Below are positions 54,626 through 63,929 of a DNA stretch of 64,000 nucleotides, piece after piece. Below the pieces are notes generated by a model. It did no database searches and had not been told where the DNA came from. It saw only the letters and a program-made list of their open reading frames with translations. The translations under genes and the position numbers were made by a program. Source of the DNA: Mesorhizobium sp. (GTDB lineage Bacteria > Pseudomonadota > Alphaproteobacteria > Rhizobiales > Rhizobiaceae). Position 1 is the first letter of the stretch, and each line of letters begins with the position of its first letter. The stretch is taken from assembly GCF_024509055.1 (NCBI RefSeq), contig NZ_JANINM010000482.1, positions 36,044-100,043 on the forward strand. The letters are read 5' to 3'.

Positions 54626-55423
54626 ATGAAGATCATCCAGGTCACCGACGTCCATCTCGGCCGTCGGGGTGAAATCCGCTATGGCGCCAACCTGCATGAA
54701 CGGCTCGATCGCTGCGTCGACCACATTAATACCCGCCATGGCGATGCGACGCTGTGCGTCTTCACCGGCGACCTGACCGAGGCCGGCGAAGCCGAAAGCT
54801 ATGCCGACCTGAAATCGGCGCTCGGCCGCCTTACCGTGCCTTACCGGCTGCTGCCCGGAAATCACGACCGGCGCGCCAACCTGATCGCAGCCTTTCCCGA
54901 CAATCCGATCGACGACAACGGCTTCGTGCAATCGGCCTTCGATACGCCGGAAGAACGGCTGCTTTTCCTAGACAGCCTGGCGGAAGGCCGCGTCACCGGG
55001 GAATTGTGCGACAACCGGCTCGCCTGGCTGGACGCGCGCCTTGCCGAGGCAGCGGGCAGGGCGGCCTATATCTTCCTGCACCATCCGCCGGTCGAACTCG
55101 GCCTGACGCTTCTCGATCCGCTCGGCCTCGAACGGCCGCGACGCTTCCTTGACCTGCTCGCCCGCCACGGCAATGTCCGGTACATCTTTTTCGGCCATGT
55201 CCACCGCGACATCGCCGGCACGGTGGACGGCATCCCGTTTTCCGCGCAACGCGGCCTGCATGCCCGCTTCATGCTCGACCTCGTCGGCGACGAGGTGGTC
55301 GAACAGGCGCCGCCCGCCTATTCGATCGTCCTGATCGACGGTGCTCGCGTCGTCATCCACAGCTGCGATTTCCTGGAGAACTGGCCGCTGTGGTCGCCGG
55401 CGACCGGCGAGCGCGTGCGGTAG
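54626..55423 (+). CDS. Metallophosphoesterase, GpdQ/CpdA-like phosphodiesterase
   Basis: A 265-residue dinuclear metal phosphoesterase: motifs DVHLGRRG (7-14), TGDLTE, GNHDRR, HHPPVELG and FGHVHRD, all intact. It resembles cyclic-nucleotide/glycerophosphodiester phosphodiesterases such as GpdQ. Following ugpC in the same direction, it probably releases glycerol-3-phosphate from glycerophosphodiesters taken up by Ugp; this is inference. No signal peptide, so cytoplasmic. Confidence 0.85.
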   Translation: MKIIQVTDVHLGRRGEIRYGANLHERLDRCVDHINTRHGDATLCVFTGDLTEAGEAESYADLKSALGRLTVPYRLLPGNHDRRANLIAAFPDNPIDDNGFVQSAFDTPEERLLFLDSLAEGRVTGELCDNRLAWLDARLAEAAGRAAYIFLHHPPVELGLTLLDPLGLERPRRFLDLLARHGNVRYIFFGHVHRDIAGTVDGIPFSAQRGLHARFMLDLVGDEVVEQAPPAYSIVLIDGARVVIHSCDFLENWPLWSPATGERVR

Positions 55424-55432
55424 CAGCAACGT

Positions 55433-56515
55433 TCAGGGGAAGACATGCGCCTTGCCGGAGACGGTGAGGCGCACGATCTCGCCGATCGCCGGCGCGTCCA
55501 TGCCGGTTCTGCGCAGGATCAGTGGCGTGTTGCCGATCGCCGCGGCGTCCGGCGGATCAGGGTTGTTGAGCAGCCGCACCGCGACCGTGCAGATCGAGCC
55601 GGCGAACTCGCAGTCGGTGACTTCGCCGAACAGCATGTCGGGCGTCCCCGACATGCCTTCGCGCGAGGTCCGCTTCAGCATTATCTGCTCCGGCCGCAGC
55701 ATGATGCGGGCGACGTCGCGCCGCTCGCGCGTGTCGACGCCAATGCGGCCGAGCGGCGAAATGGCGAAACCGTCGGCGATCTTGGCCGGCACGATGATGG
55801 CGTCGCCGAGGAACTCGGCAACCATCCGATCCCGCGGCTGGAAGTAGAGCTCGCGTGGCGTGCCAACCTGCGAGAACAGCCCATCGCGCATCACCGCGAC
55901 CTGGCTGGCGAAGGACAGCGCCTCGGCCTGGTCATGCGTGACCAGGATGGTGGTGATGCCCGCCATTTCCAGGAGCTCGGCGACCGCCTTGCGCATCGAG
56001 GCGCGCAAGCCGGTGTCGAGGGCCGAGAACGGTTCGTCGAGCAGCATCAGCCTGGGCTTCATGGCCATGGCGCGGGCAAGCGCGACACGCTGCTGCTGGC
56101 CGCCGGAGAGCTGGTGCGGACGCCGTTTCAGGATCGCCTTGTCGAGGCCGACCGTGTAGGCGAGCTCGACAATGCGCTCCATGCGCTTGTCCTCGCCGCG
56201 CGGCATGCCGAAGCCGATGTTGTCGGCGATGCTCAGATGCGGGAACAAGGCGCCGTCCTGCGCGACGATGCCGATGCCGCGGCGATGCGCCGGCACCGCG
56301 GCGCCGCCATTGGCGAGCACGTTGCCGTCGAGCGCGATGCGGCCGCTGTCTGGCGCCTCGAAGCCGGCGATGAGCCTGAGCAAGGTGGTCTTGCCGCAGC
56401 CCGACGGGCCGACGATCGCGGTGCGGCTGCCGCTTTCCACCTTCAGGTCGACGCCGGCGAGGGCCGCCACCCGGCCGTAGTGCTTTGCCACGCCGCTGAG
56501 TTCGAGGAAGCTCAT
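55433..56515 (-). CDS. fbpC: Ferric iron ABC transporter, ATPase
   Basis: A 360-residue ABC ATPase with Walker A GPSGCGKT (36-43), signature [16 protein letters not shown], Walker [13 protein letters not shown], and a C-terminal regulatory (TOBE-like) domain from about 240. By context with fbpA and fbpB it drives Fe3+ uptake. The start overlaps the fbpB stop by four bases (ATGA). Confidence 0.9.
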   Translation of the reverse strand: MSFLELSGVAKHYGRVAALAGVDLKVESGSRTAIVGPSGCGKTTLLRLIAGFEAPDSGRIALDGNVLANGGAAVPAHRRGIGIVAQDGALFPHLSIADNIGFGMPRGEDKRMERIVELAYTVGLDKAILKRRPHQLSGGQQQRVALARAMAMKPRLMLLDEPFSALDTGLRASMRKAVAELLEMAGITTILVTHDQAEALSFASQVAVMRDGLFSQVGTPRELYFQPRDRMVAEFLGDAIIVPAKIADGFAISPLGRIGVDTRERRDVARIMLRPEQIMLKRTSREGMSGTPDMLFGEVTDCEFAGSICTVAVRLLNNPDPPDAAAIGNTPLILRRTGMDAPAIGEIVRLTVSGKAHVFP

Positions 56516-58086
56516 CGTCCGGCCATCCGCTTCGACTGGACGTAGAGCAGCCAGGTCATCGGCAGCGACATGGCCACCATGATCAGCGCATAGGGCGCGG
56601 CGGAAGCGTAGTCGATCTCGCCGCTGTAGGACCAGAACGCCATCGCCAGCGTGCGGGTGCCGTTGGGCGCCAGCATCTGGGTGGCCGTCAATTCATTGGT
56701 GATGCCCAGCGCCACCATCGCCATGCCGGCCGCGGCCCCAGGCGCCGAAAGCCGGATCGTCGTCGACCACAGCGCCCTGAGCGGCGGGCGACCGAGGCTC
56801 GACGCGGCGCGCTCGAGCTCCACGGGCGCCTGCGCGATCGAGGCGCGCAGGCTGACAAGCGCGCGCGGCAGGAACATCAACGCATAGCCGAACAGGATGG
56901 TGAAGAGCGTCTGGTAGAGGGGCAGGGCGACGCGCACGGTGATGGTGACCAGCGCCAGCGCGATGACGACGCCCGGCAGCGCGCCGACAATGTAGTTGCA
57001 GCCTTCGAGCAAGCGCTGCAGGCGTCCCGGCGCGCGGATCGAGACCCATGCCATCGGCATGGCGGCGACGGTGGCGAGCAGCGCGCCGGCGATCGCCAGG
57101 AACAATGTCTGGCCGAGCGCCAGGCTTATCTCGTCCCAGCGCCAGACATCGGCGCCGCCGGCGAGCAGCCAGCGGCCGACGGTGACGAAGGGCACGCCGA
57201 GCGAAAGCAGCGCGGTGGCGGCGGGCAGGGCCAGGCAAGGCAGCGTGGCGCGGCCGAGCCGGAGGCGCTGCTGCTTGCGCGCGGCGCCTGAGCCGACCCT
57301 GGCATAGCGCTCTTCGCCGCGCACGACCACCTCGAGCGCCAGCAGCACGAAACAGCAGGCGACGAGCACGGCGGCAAGCATGTTGGCGGCCGGGCCGTTG
57401 AAGGTCGACTGGAACTGATCGACGATCGCGGTGGTGAAGGTATCGAAGCGGATGAAGACGTAAAGACCGTATTCGGCGAGCAGATGCAGGCCGACCAGCA
57501 GCGAGCCGCCGCAGATGGCCAGCCGCAACTGCGGCAGCACGACGCGCGCGAAGACCCGCCACGGGCCGAGGCCGAGGGCGGCCGCGGCGTCTTCCAGCGC
57601 GGGATCGAGTCGGCGCAGCGCCGCAGAGACAGGCAGGTAGAGGAACGGGAAGTACGCGATGACGGAGACGAGGACGCCTGCCCAGAGCCCATGCAGGCCG
57701 GGCACAAGGCTGATCCAGGCGTAGCTGTGTACGAAGGCGGGGATTGCGAGCGGGGCCACCGACAGCCAGGACCAGAGGCGGCTGCCGGGCAGGTCGCTGC
57801 GCTCGGTCAGCCAGGCCAGCGCCACCGACAGCGCGATGGCGATCGGGACCGACACCGCCACCAGGAGGATGGTGTTGACCAGGAGGTCGCCGACACGGGG
57901 GCGAAAGATCAGCGCTACCACGGTTTCCCAGCCGGTCTGGATCGCGACCCAGACGATGAAGGCGAGCGGCAGCAGCGCAAGCAACGAAACCATAGCCGCG
58001 GCAAGCAGGACCCAGGGCATGGGCCGGCGGCCATGCCGTCCGGTGACCGGCAAGCCCGTGGGCGAAAGGTCGATCGCGGATCGCAT
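56512..58086 (-). CDS. fbpB: Ferric iron ABC transporter, fused permease
   Basis: A 524-residue protein made of two permease halves in one chain, with about 12 membrane helices. EAA-like loops are present in both halves ([49 protein letters not shown]). This fused layout is the FbpB/SfuB type. The start at 58086 (MRSAIDLS) is preferred; a TTG at 58128 adds a short Gly-rich stretch. No strong ribosome site is seen. Confidence 0.88.
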   Translation of the reverse strand: MRSAIDLSPTGLPVTGRHGRRPMPWVLLAAAMVSLLALLPLAFIVWVAIQTGWETVVALIFRPRVGDLLVNTILLVAVSVPIAIALSVALAWLTERSDLPGSRLWSWLSVAPLAIPAFVHSYAWISLVPGLHGLWAGVLVSVIAYFPFLYLPVSAALRRLDPALEDAAAALGLGPWRVFARVVLPQLRLAICGGSLLVGLHLLAEYGLYVFIRFDTFTTAIVDQFQSTFNGPAANMLAAVLVACCFVLLALEVVVRGEERYARVGSGAARKQQRLRLGRATLPCLALPAATALLSLGVPFVTVGRWLLAGGADVWRWDEISLALGQTLFLAIAGALLATVAAMPMAWVSIRAPGRLQRLLEGCNYIVGALPGVVIALALVTITVRVALPLYQTLFTILFGYALMFLPRALVSLRASIAQAPVELERAASSLGRPPLRALWSTTIRLSAPGAAAGMAMVALGITNELTATQMLAPNGTRTLAMAFWSYSGEIDYASAAPYALIMVAMSLPMTWLLYVQSKRMAGR

Positions 58087-58199
58087 CAGGCGGACTGCCG
58101 CCCCGCAGCCACCGCCCGGCGCGAGCAATTTGATGAGCCGCGGACGCGGCTGGAAGCGCAGCCGATGGTCATCGACGAAGCCATCTCCAAAAACAGAAC

Positions 58200-58230
58200 G
58201 CTCCCGCGGAAAGCGAATTCCCGCGGGAGC
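58200..58230 (-). terminator. Hairpin between fbpA and fbpB
   Basis: GCTCCCGCGG (58200-58209) pairs perfectly with CCGCGGGAGC (58221-58230). On the minus strand it follows the fbpA stop by about 32 bases. There is no long U run. It probably serves to keep binding-protein mRNA above permease mRNA. Confidence 0.55.
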
Positions 58231-58262
58231 ACGGTCGGTTGCCCTTTTAGGACGAACGCGAA

Positions 58263-59270
58263 CTAAAGCAAGCCGGCTTGCGTCATCAGGTCGATGACCT
58301 TCTTGGAGTTCAGCGTCGCCGGGTCGACTTTCGGCGCCTGCAGGTCGGCCAGCGGCACCAGCTTCGGGTTGGACTCGTCGCCCTTGCCGACGGCATATTC
58401 ATACGAGGTGCCGGTCTTCAGCACCTCCTGGCCGGCCTTGCCCGTCACCCATTTCAGGAAGGCCTGGGCCTCCTTCTGATGCTTGCTCGAGGCCAGCACG
58501 CCGCCGCCGGAGACCGAGACGAACGCGCCCGGATCCTGGTTCTTGAAATAGTGCAGGGCGACGTGCTTGCTGTTCTCGCCGGTCTTGGCCTGATCGCCGA
58601 AATAGTAATAGTGGTAGATCACGCCGCCCTCGATCTCGCCGGTATTGACCGCCTTCATCACGGTGCTGTTGCCCTTGTAGGCGGTGAAGTTCGCCTTCAT
58701 GGCCTTCAACCAGTCGGCGGTGGCGGCATCGCCCTTTAGCTGGAGCAAAGCGCTGACGATGGCCTGGAAATCGGCGCCCGACGGCGAGGCGGCCCAGCGG
58801 CCCTTCCAACTCGGATCGGCGAGGTCGAGCAGCGACTTGGGCAACTGGTCTTCCTTCAGCTTGTCCTTGTTGTAGGCAAAGACGGTGCTGCGGGCAGCGA
58901 CGCCCACCCACTTGCCGCTCGACGGCTGGTACTCCTGAGGCACCTGGGCCAGCGTGTCGGCGTCGACTGGCGAAAACAGGCCGGCCGCTTCGACCAGCGC
59001 CATGGCCGGCGAGTTCTCGGTGAGGAACACATCGGCCGGCGAAGCGGCGCCCTCGGCGACGATCTGGTTGGAGAAGTCGCTGTCACCGCCATTGCGCAGC
59101 GTGACCTTGATGCCAGTTTCCTTCGTGAAACCCTTCGCCCATTCCTTGGCGAGGCTCTCATGCTGGGCGTTGTAGACGACGATGCCACCGTCCTCCGCCA
59201 TCGCCGCATTGGCGGCTAGGCCGAGCGCGAGCACCGTCGCGCCGGCGAGTGTCGAAAGGGTAAATTTCAT
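58263..59270 (-). CDS. fbpA: Ferric iron ABC transporter, substrate-binding protein
   Basis: A 335-residue periplasmic protein with a signal peptide (about 1-25, AANAAMA) and the ferric-binding fold: [32 protein letters not shown] and the iron-ligand Tyr cluster [13 protein letters not shown]. It delivers Fe3+ to FbpB/C. The start at 59270 follows GAGGATGACACTC; an ATG nine bases upstream is too close to the site. First gene of the fbpABC operon. Confidence 0.92.
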   Translation of the reverse strand: MKFTLSTLAGATVLALGLAANAAMAEDGGIVVYNAQHESLAKEWAKGFTKETGIKVTLRNGGDSDFSNQIVAEGAASPADVFLTENSPAMALVEAAGLFSPVDADTLAQVPQEYQPSSGKWVGVAARSTVFAYNKDKLKEDQLPKSLLDLADPSWKGRWAASPSGADFQAIVSALLQLKGDAATADWLKAMKANFTAYKGNSTVMKAVNTGEIEGGVIYHYYYFGDQAKTGENSKHVALHYFKNQDPGAFVSVSGGGVLASSKHQKEAQAFLKWVTGKAGQEVLKTGTSYEYAVGKGDESNPKLVPLADLQAPKVDPATLNSKKVIDLMTQAGLL

Positions 59271-59328
59271 GAGTGTCATCCTCATTTCCGGGGACTGGGG
59301 TTCAGGCACGGCTCCTCCTACCAATACC

Positions 59329-59362
59329 TGATTGTCATAGTCAACATTATCGGGTGCTTCAA
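59329..59362 (-). promoter_or_regulatory. Predicted fbpA promoter with a TGA-N9-TCA element
   Basis: On the minus strand TTGAAG (59362-59357) and TATGAC (59339-59334) are 17 bp apart. TGATTGTCATAGTCA (59329-59343), an imperfect dyad, overlaps the -10 box. It could be an iron-regulator site (RirA, Fur/Mur or Irr type), but it is not an exact match to a consensus I know. Confidence 0.35.
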
Positions 59363-59430
59363 TCCGTCGCCGAGCCGCAAACTTTCGTGACTTCACGGCA
59401 ATTTCGCTTGGACATTATTTCGCCGGCCAC

Positions 59431-59458
59431 GTAACAAACCAGGGCCGAGATGCGAAAC
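59431..59458 (+). promoter_or_regulatory. Candidate sigma-F type ECF promoter
   Basis: GTAACA (59431-59436), 16 bp, then CGAAAC (59453-59458), 18 bp before the GTG start of the ECF sigma gene. This matches the GTAAC-N16-CGAA pattern reported for alphaproteobacterial SigF, implying autoregulation. Confidence 0.6.
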
Positions 59459-59475
59459 ATCGGGGGTAAACTCTT

Positions 59476-60012
59476 GTGACCGGCAAGGACGAGGCTGAGC
59501 TCTCCGGGCTGCTCAGGGCCGCGATCGCGGGAGATGAAAGGGCTTATGCCGACTTTCTGCATCGGATAGCGGCTCTCGTTCGCGGCTTCGTCCGGCGCAA
59601 GATCGTCCAGGGCGGGGTCGACCCCGAAGATGTCGTGCAGGAAACCTTGCTGGCCATCCATGTGAAACGTCACACCTGGCGCGTCGACGCGCCGGTCTTG
59701 CCGTGGGTCTATGCGATCGCCCGCTTCAAGCTGATCGATGCGTTCCGCAGGCGCGGTCGGCGCATCGAGGTCGAGATCGACCAGATCGCAGATACTTTCG
59801 CCGAACCGGAAACGGAGACGGTCAGCGAGCGCGACGTCACCAGGGCCCTGGACGGGCTGCCGCCGGCGCAGCGCTCGGTGGTCTCGTCGATCTCGGTCGA
59901 CGGCCATTCGATCGGCGAAACAGCGGCCAAGCTCGGCATCAGCGAGACGGCGGTCAGGGTATCGCTGCATCGCGGCCTCGCCGCTATCGCCAAAAGATTT
60001 GGACGACAGTGA
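59476..60012 (+). CDS. RNA polymerase sigma factor, ECF family (SigF-like)
   Basis: A 178-residue sigma factor. Region 2 includes DPEDVVQETLLAIHVKRHTWRVDAPVLPWVYAIARFKLIDAFRRRGRR; region 4 ends ISETAVRVSLHRGLAAIAKRFG. It starts with GTG, preceded by a GGGGG purine run. The next gene, one base after its stop, encodes an NrsF-type membrane protein that should hold it inactive. The pair resembles Caulobacter SigF/NrsF, which responds to oxidants and heavy metals. Confidence 0.9.
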   Translation: MTGKDEAELSGLLRAAIAGDERAYADFLHRIAALVRGFVRRKIVQGGVDPEDVVQETLLAIHVKRHTWRVDAPVLPWVYAIARFKLIDAFRRRGRRIEVEIDQIADTFAEPETETVSERDVTRALDGLPPAQRSVVSSISVDGHSIGETAAKLGISETAVRVSLHRGLAAIAKRFGRQ

Positions 60013-60013
60013 C

Positions 60014-60652
60014 ATGAGAACTGACGATCTCATAAAGGCGCTCGACGCCGATGCCAAAAGCAAGGCGATGCCGCTCGGCAGGGCCTGGTGGCTGGCCGTC
60101 GGCGTGGCGGTGGTGATCGCGGCGGCCGTCTTCTTCATGACCATCGGTCCGCGCCCCGACATCATGCCGGCCATGCATACGATGCGCTTCATGTCGAAAT
60201 TCGTCTTCACGCTCGTGCTCGCCGCCAGCGCCTTTACCTTGATCCGGGCGCTGTCGGTGCCCGGCGCGGCGACCGGACGGGCCATGCGCTGGATGCTCGC
60301 TGCGCCTGTGCTGGTGATCGTCGCGGTAATCCTGGAGCTGTTCGTGGTGCCCGAGGCCGACTGGGGCCGACGAATGGTCGGCTCCAACATGATGATCTGC
60401 ATGAGCTTCATCCCGCTGATCGGCATCGGCCCGCTGGCGATCTTCCTTGGCATGCTGCGCTATGGCGCGCCGACCAGGCCGGTGCTTTCGGGCGCGGTCG
60501 CTGGCCTGCTCGCCGGCGGCCTGGCGGCAACCTTCTATGCCGCGCATTGCTTCGACGATTCGCCGCTGTTCGTGGCCACCTGGTACACGATCGCAATCGC
60601 CTTCCTGACCCTGCTCGGGGCGATCGGCGGGCGGCTTTTCGTGCGCTGGTAG
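60014..60652 (+). CDS. nrsF: NrsF (DUF1109) anti-sigma factor
   Basis: A 212-residue membrane protein with six hydrophobic segments, of the DUF1109/NrsF family. Two Cys, C129 (MMICMSF) and C179 (AAHCFDD), sit where the family has its conserved, probably stress-sensing pair. It should bind the ECF sigma factor encoded just upstream and release it under stress. The start ATG is at 60014. Confidence 0.9.
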   Translation: MRTDDLIKALDADAKSKAMPLGRAWWLAVGVAVVIAAAVFFMTIGPRPDIMPAMHTMRFMSKFVFTLVLAASAFTLIRALSVPGAATGRAMRWMLAAPVLVIVAVILELFVVPEADWGRRMVGSNMMICMSFIPLIGIGPLAIFLGMLRYGAPTRPVLSGAVAGLLAGGLAATFYAAHCFDDSPLFVATWYTIAIAFLTLLGAIGGRLFVRW

Positions 60653-60753
60653 GTTTGCACACTGATCCTTAATCATGCCGGCAATTGTTTGCCGGTTAGC
60701 GGACCAGCGCCCGTCGCCCGAGCAACCTTTCCTTAAAATCGATCCGCCAAGGG

Positions 60754-62754
60754 TTGTACCAGCGTGCATTGCGGATTGGGGTGGATCGCAGTTTGACGTG
60801 GTTCGATTGGAAAGGCCCCCGGGCCGGCAGGCGCGCCGCGCTGGTGCTGACAGCGGTCGGGCTGGTTGCCCTGGCGGCGTCGGTGCTGTTGCCTGCCCTG
60901 GAGCTCGGCACGAATGCGCTGAAACTCTGCCTGCAGATATCCGTCGCGGTCACAGCCGTCACCCTGTTCGTCTCGGCACTGTTCATCCACAGGATGATCG
61001 AAGACCGCCGGCAGATCGCCGAAAGCGAGCAGCGCTTCCGGCGCGCCATGGAGGATTCTGCGATAGGCGTTGCCATCGTCGGCCTCGACGGCCGGATAAT
61101 CCAGGCGAATGCCGCTTTCGCTGACATGCTCGGCTACGACCGCGCTGAAATCGAGACATTGACCTTCTTCCAGATCACGCATCCTGAGGACCTACAGATC
61201 GGTCGCGAGACGATGATGAGCCTGAAGGAAGGGATGATCCACTCCTTCCATTTCGAGAAACGCTACCTGCGCAAGGACGGCACGCCGGTCTGGGCGCAAC
61301 TCGCCGGCTCTGTCATCCGCGACGAGGATACCGGCAAGCCGCTCTATCTCGTGTCGCAGATCGAAGACATCGATGCCCGCAAGCAGGCCGAGACGCGTAT
61401 CGCCGAAGCGGAGACCCGCTGGAACTTTGCGCTTACCAGCGCCGGACAGGGTGTATGGAGCTTCGACCTGCGCAAGGGCGGCACGACCTATTCCGGGACC
61501 TGGGTGAAGATGCTCGGCTACGCGGAAGGCGAGCTTGATGGCGATCCGGACCGCTGGCTGACGATGATCCACCCGGACGACCGCGAGCGCGTCGCCGAGG
61601 CCGACCGGGCGCATCTTGCAGGCGAGACACCTTTCTTCGAGGCCGAATTCCGGATGCGTCACAAGGACAGCCATTGGATCTGGATCCTCGACCGCGGCAA
61701 GGCGATCGAACGCGACGCCGAGGGCCGGCTGATCCGGGCCATCGGCAGTCTGACCGACATCACGCAAAGCAAGGAGGCCGAAGCGCGTCTCATCGTCTCG
61801 GCGGCCATGCTGGCCGACGAGAAGGAGCGGCTGAAGGTAACATTGCAGTCGATCGGCGACGCTGTGATCTGCACCGATGCCGCCAACCGCGTCACTTTCA
61901 TGAACCCGGTCGCCGAAAAGCTGACTGGCGTTGCCGCCGACGGGGCGCTTGGCAAGGTGCTAGGCCATGTCTACTGGGCGGTCGACGAGGAAACCGGGCA
62001 ACGGATCGGGCTGACGCGTCCTTCGGCCGGTGACCGCCATCACAGCGACCAGAATAGCCGCGCCGTGCTCATCCGGCGCGACGACACCCGCTGCAGCATC
62101 CGCCAGATGGTGTCCTCGATCATCAACGACCGCAACGAGTTCTGCGGGCTGGTCATCGTCTTCCAGGATTTCACCGACGCACGCGCCCTGCAGCGCCAGC
62201 TTGCATATGCCGCCGCGCATGACGCGCTGACCGGGCTCGCCAACCGCTCGAGCTTCATCCGCGCCATGGAGGAGATGGTCGATCTGTGCCGTCTTAACGG
62301 TGGCGAGCACCAGTTCATGTTCGTCGACCTCGATCACTTCAAGGCGGTCAACGACACCGGCGGTCACGCAGCGGGCGATGCGCTGCTGAAGCGCGTCGCG
62401 GACGCGATTCGGGACGTGCTAGGGCAGGACGATATCGTGGCGCGCCTCGGCGGTGACGAGTTCGCCGTTATCCTGAAGTCAGCCGCGCCGGCAAGGGGAG
62501 CAGACGCGGCGCGCTCGATCATCGACGCGATCCGCAACCTCAACTTCAGCTGGGATGGCCGCCCACATGCGATCGGCGCCAGCATCGGACTTGCGCCGAT
62601 CCGCTCCGACAGCGGCGAAGCGGACGAAATCATCGCCCGCGCCGACGCCGCCTGCTATGCAGCCAAGGCGGCCGGCCGCGGATGCGTTTCCGCGGCGCCG
62701 GAAGGACAAGCCGGCGACCTCATCAAAACTGCGCCTCTCGCCGCGGCGTCCTGA
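60754..62754 (+). CDS. Membrane PAS-GGDEF diguanylate cyclase
   Basis: A 666-residue protein with two N-terminal membrane helices (about 29-77), three PAS domains (about 90-215, 215-345, 350-480) and a GGDEF domain with intact GGDEF at 566-570. There is no EAL, so it should make cyclic-di-GMP. The start is unclear: a TTG at 60754 gives the frame shown, and a GTG at 60781 (VDRSLTWF) is also possible. Confidence 0.88.
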   Translation: MYQRALRIGVDRSLTWFDWKGPRAGRRAALVLTAVGLVALAASVLLPALELGTNALKLCLQISVAVTAVTLFVSALFIHRMIEDRRQIAESEQRFRRAMEDSAIGVAIVGLDGRIIQANAAFADMLGYDRAEIETLTFFQITHPEDLQIGRETMMSLKEGMIHSFHFEKRYLRKDGTPVWAQLAGSVIRDEDTGKPLYLVSQIEDIDARKQAETRIAEAETRWNFALTSAGQGVWSFDLRKGGTTYSGTWVKMLGYAEGELDGDPDRWLTMIHPDDRERVAEADRAHLAGETPFFEAEFRMRHKDSHWIWILDRGKAIERDAEGRLIRAIGSLTDITQSKEAEARLIVSAAMLADEKERLKVTLQSIGDAVICTDAANRVTFMNPVAEKLTGVAADGALGKVLGHVYWAVDEETGQRIGLTRPSAGDRHHSDQNSRAVLIRRDDTRCSIRQMVSSIINDRNEFCGLVIVFQDFTDARALQRQLAYAAAHDALTGLANRSSFIRAMEEMVDLCRLNGGEHQFMFVDLDHFKAVNDTGGHAAGDALLKRVADAIRDVLGQDDIVARLGGDEFAVILKSAAPARGADAARSIIDAIRNLNFSWDGRPHAIGASIGLAPIRSDSGEADEIIARADAACYAAKAAGRGCVSAAPEGQAGDLIKTAPLAAAS

Positions 62755-62778
62755 GCACAGGCCACGGCGAAGAGTGGT

Positions 62779-63657
62779 TCAGCGCGTCGGCACCGGGTGG
62801 TCGCCGCGATAGTCGTAGAAGCCGCGGCCCGTCTTGCGGCCGAGCCAGCCGGCCTCGACATATTTCACCAGCAGCGGGCAGGGCCGGTATTTGGAATCCG
62901 ACAGGCCCTCGTGAAGCACCTGCATGATCGACAGGCAGGTGTCGAGGCCGATGAAGTCGGCGAGCTGCAGCGGACCCATCGGGTGGTTGGCGCCGAGCCG
63001 CATGGCGGTATCGATGGCGTCGACGGTGCCGACGCCCTCGTAGAGCGTGTAAATCGCCTCGTTGATCATCGGCAGCAGGATGCGGTTGACGATGAAGGCC
63101 GGGAAGTCCTCGGAGACGGTGATCGTCTTTTCGAGATGCTTCACATAGGTCTTGGCGGCCTCGAAGGTCTGGTCCTCGGTGGCGATGCCGCGCACCAACT
63201 CGACCAGCTTCATCACCGGCACCGGGTTCATGAAGTGTATGCCGATAAAGCGCTCGGGCCGGTCGGTCTGCGCCGCGAGCCGGGTGATCGAGATCGACGA
63301 GGTGTTGGTTGCCAGGATTGCTTCCGGATTGAGCTGCGGGCAGAGCTGCGCATAGATCTTGCGCTTGACCGTCTCGTCCTCGGTCGCCGCCTCGATCACC
63401 AGATCGGCGGCGGCGAGATCGGCCATTGTGGATGCTGACGAGATCCGCGCCATGGCATCGTTGCGCGCCTTCTCCTCGAGCTTGCCGGACCCGACCTGGC
63501 GGGCCATGTTGCCGCTGATCGTGGCGATGCCCTTCTCGATCCGGTCCGTTGAAACGTCGTGGATCAGAACCTTATAGCCGGCCAATGCGGAGACATGGGC
63601 GATACCGCCACCCATCTGACCCGCGCCGACAATGCCGATCGTCTCGATCTTGCTCAT
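62779..63657 (-). CDS. hbdA: 3-Hydroxybutyryl-CoA dehydrogenase
   Basis: A 292-residue NAD-linked dehydrogenase: Rossmann motif GIVGAGQMGGGIAHVSA at about 8-24, catalytic His in GIHFMNPVPVMKLVELV, and FIVNRILLPMINEA. It interconverts 3-hydroxybutyryl-CoA and acetoacetyl-CoA in polyhydroxybutyrate or fatty acid metabolism. It follows etfA in the same direction, a common rhizobial order. Confidence 0.93.
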   Translation of the reverse strand: MSKIETIGIVGAGQMGGGIAHVSALAGYKVLIHDVSTDRIEKGIATISGNMARQVGSGKLEEKARNDAMARISSASTMADLAAADLVIEAATEDETVKRKIYAQLCPQLNPEAILATNTSSISITRLAAQTDRPERFIGIHFMNPVPVMKLVELVRGIATEDQTFEAAKTYVKHLEKTITVSEDFPAFIVNRILLPMINEAIYTLYEGVGTVDAIDTAMRLGANHPMGPLQLADFIGLDTCLSIMQVLHEGLSDSKYRPCPLLVKYVEAGWLGRKTGRGFYDYRGDHPVPTR

Positions 63658-63727
63658 TACCCCGATCCCGTCTGGAGCCTTTCCGCTTCTTTCGAAGCAC
63701 GAAAACGCTCCCTTGTCTTTGTTTTCC

Positions 63728-63827
63728 GCAATTCCGCGGGAAAACCGCTACGCAGTTTCCTGGAATTGCATTCTTTGTTTGTCGCAACTCCGGACGGAAA
63801 ACCGCTAGGCACTTTTCCTGGAATTGC
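63728..63827. repeat. Two adjacent palindromic repeats (GCAATTCC type)
   Basis: Copy one, 63728-63769, has ends GCAATTCC/GGAATTGC; copy two, 63784-63827, has ends GCAACTCC/GGAATTGC. Both contain GGAAAACCGCT or GGGAAAACCGCT in the middle. They lie between hbdA and etfA. This is a rhizobial dispersed palindrome; a pair in tandem is seen here. Confidence 0.7.
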
Positions 63828-63868
63828 TCTGGGCCTTGGCGGCCTGCTTTTTGTGCAGTGCACACTAA

Positions 63869-63900
63869 AAGGGTGGGGCGACTTCGTCTACCCCACCCTT
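63869..63900 (-). terminator. Terminator of etfA
   Basis: AAGGGTGGGG (63869-63878) pairs perfectly with CCCCACCCTT (63891-63900). On the minus strand it lies 30 bases after the etfA stop, and the stem is followed by TT. A strong factor-independent terminator is likely, although hbdA downstream could still be reached. Confidence 0.65.
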
Positions 63901-63929
63901 CACAATTTAGTATGCCAGAGTTGATGGCG

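Noticed and set aside
63559..63924. A 121-codon plus-strand frame downstream of hbdA
   Set aside because: It runs through the two palindromic repeats and the etfA terminator, with no conserved protein pattern.
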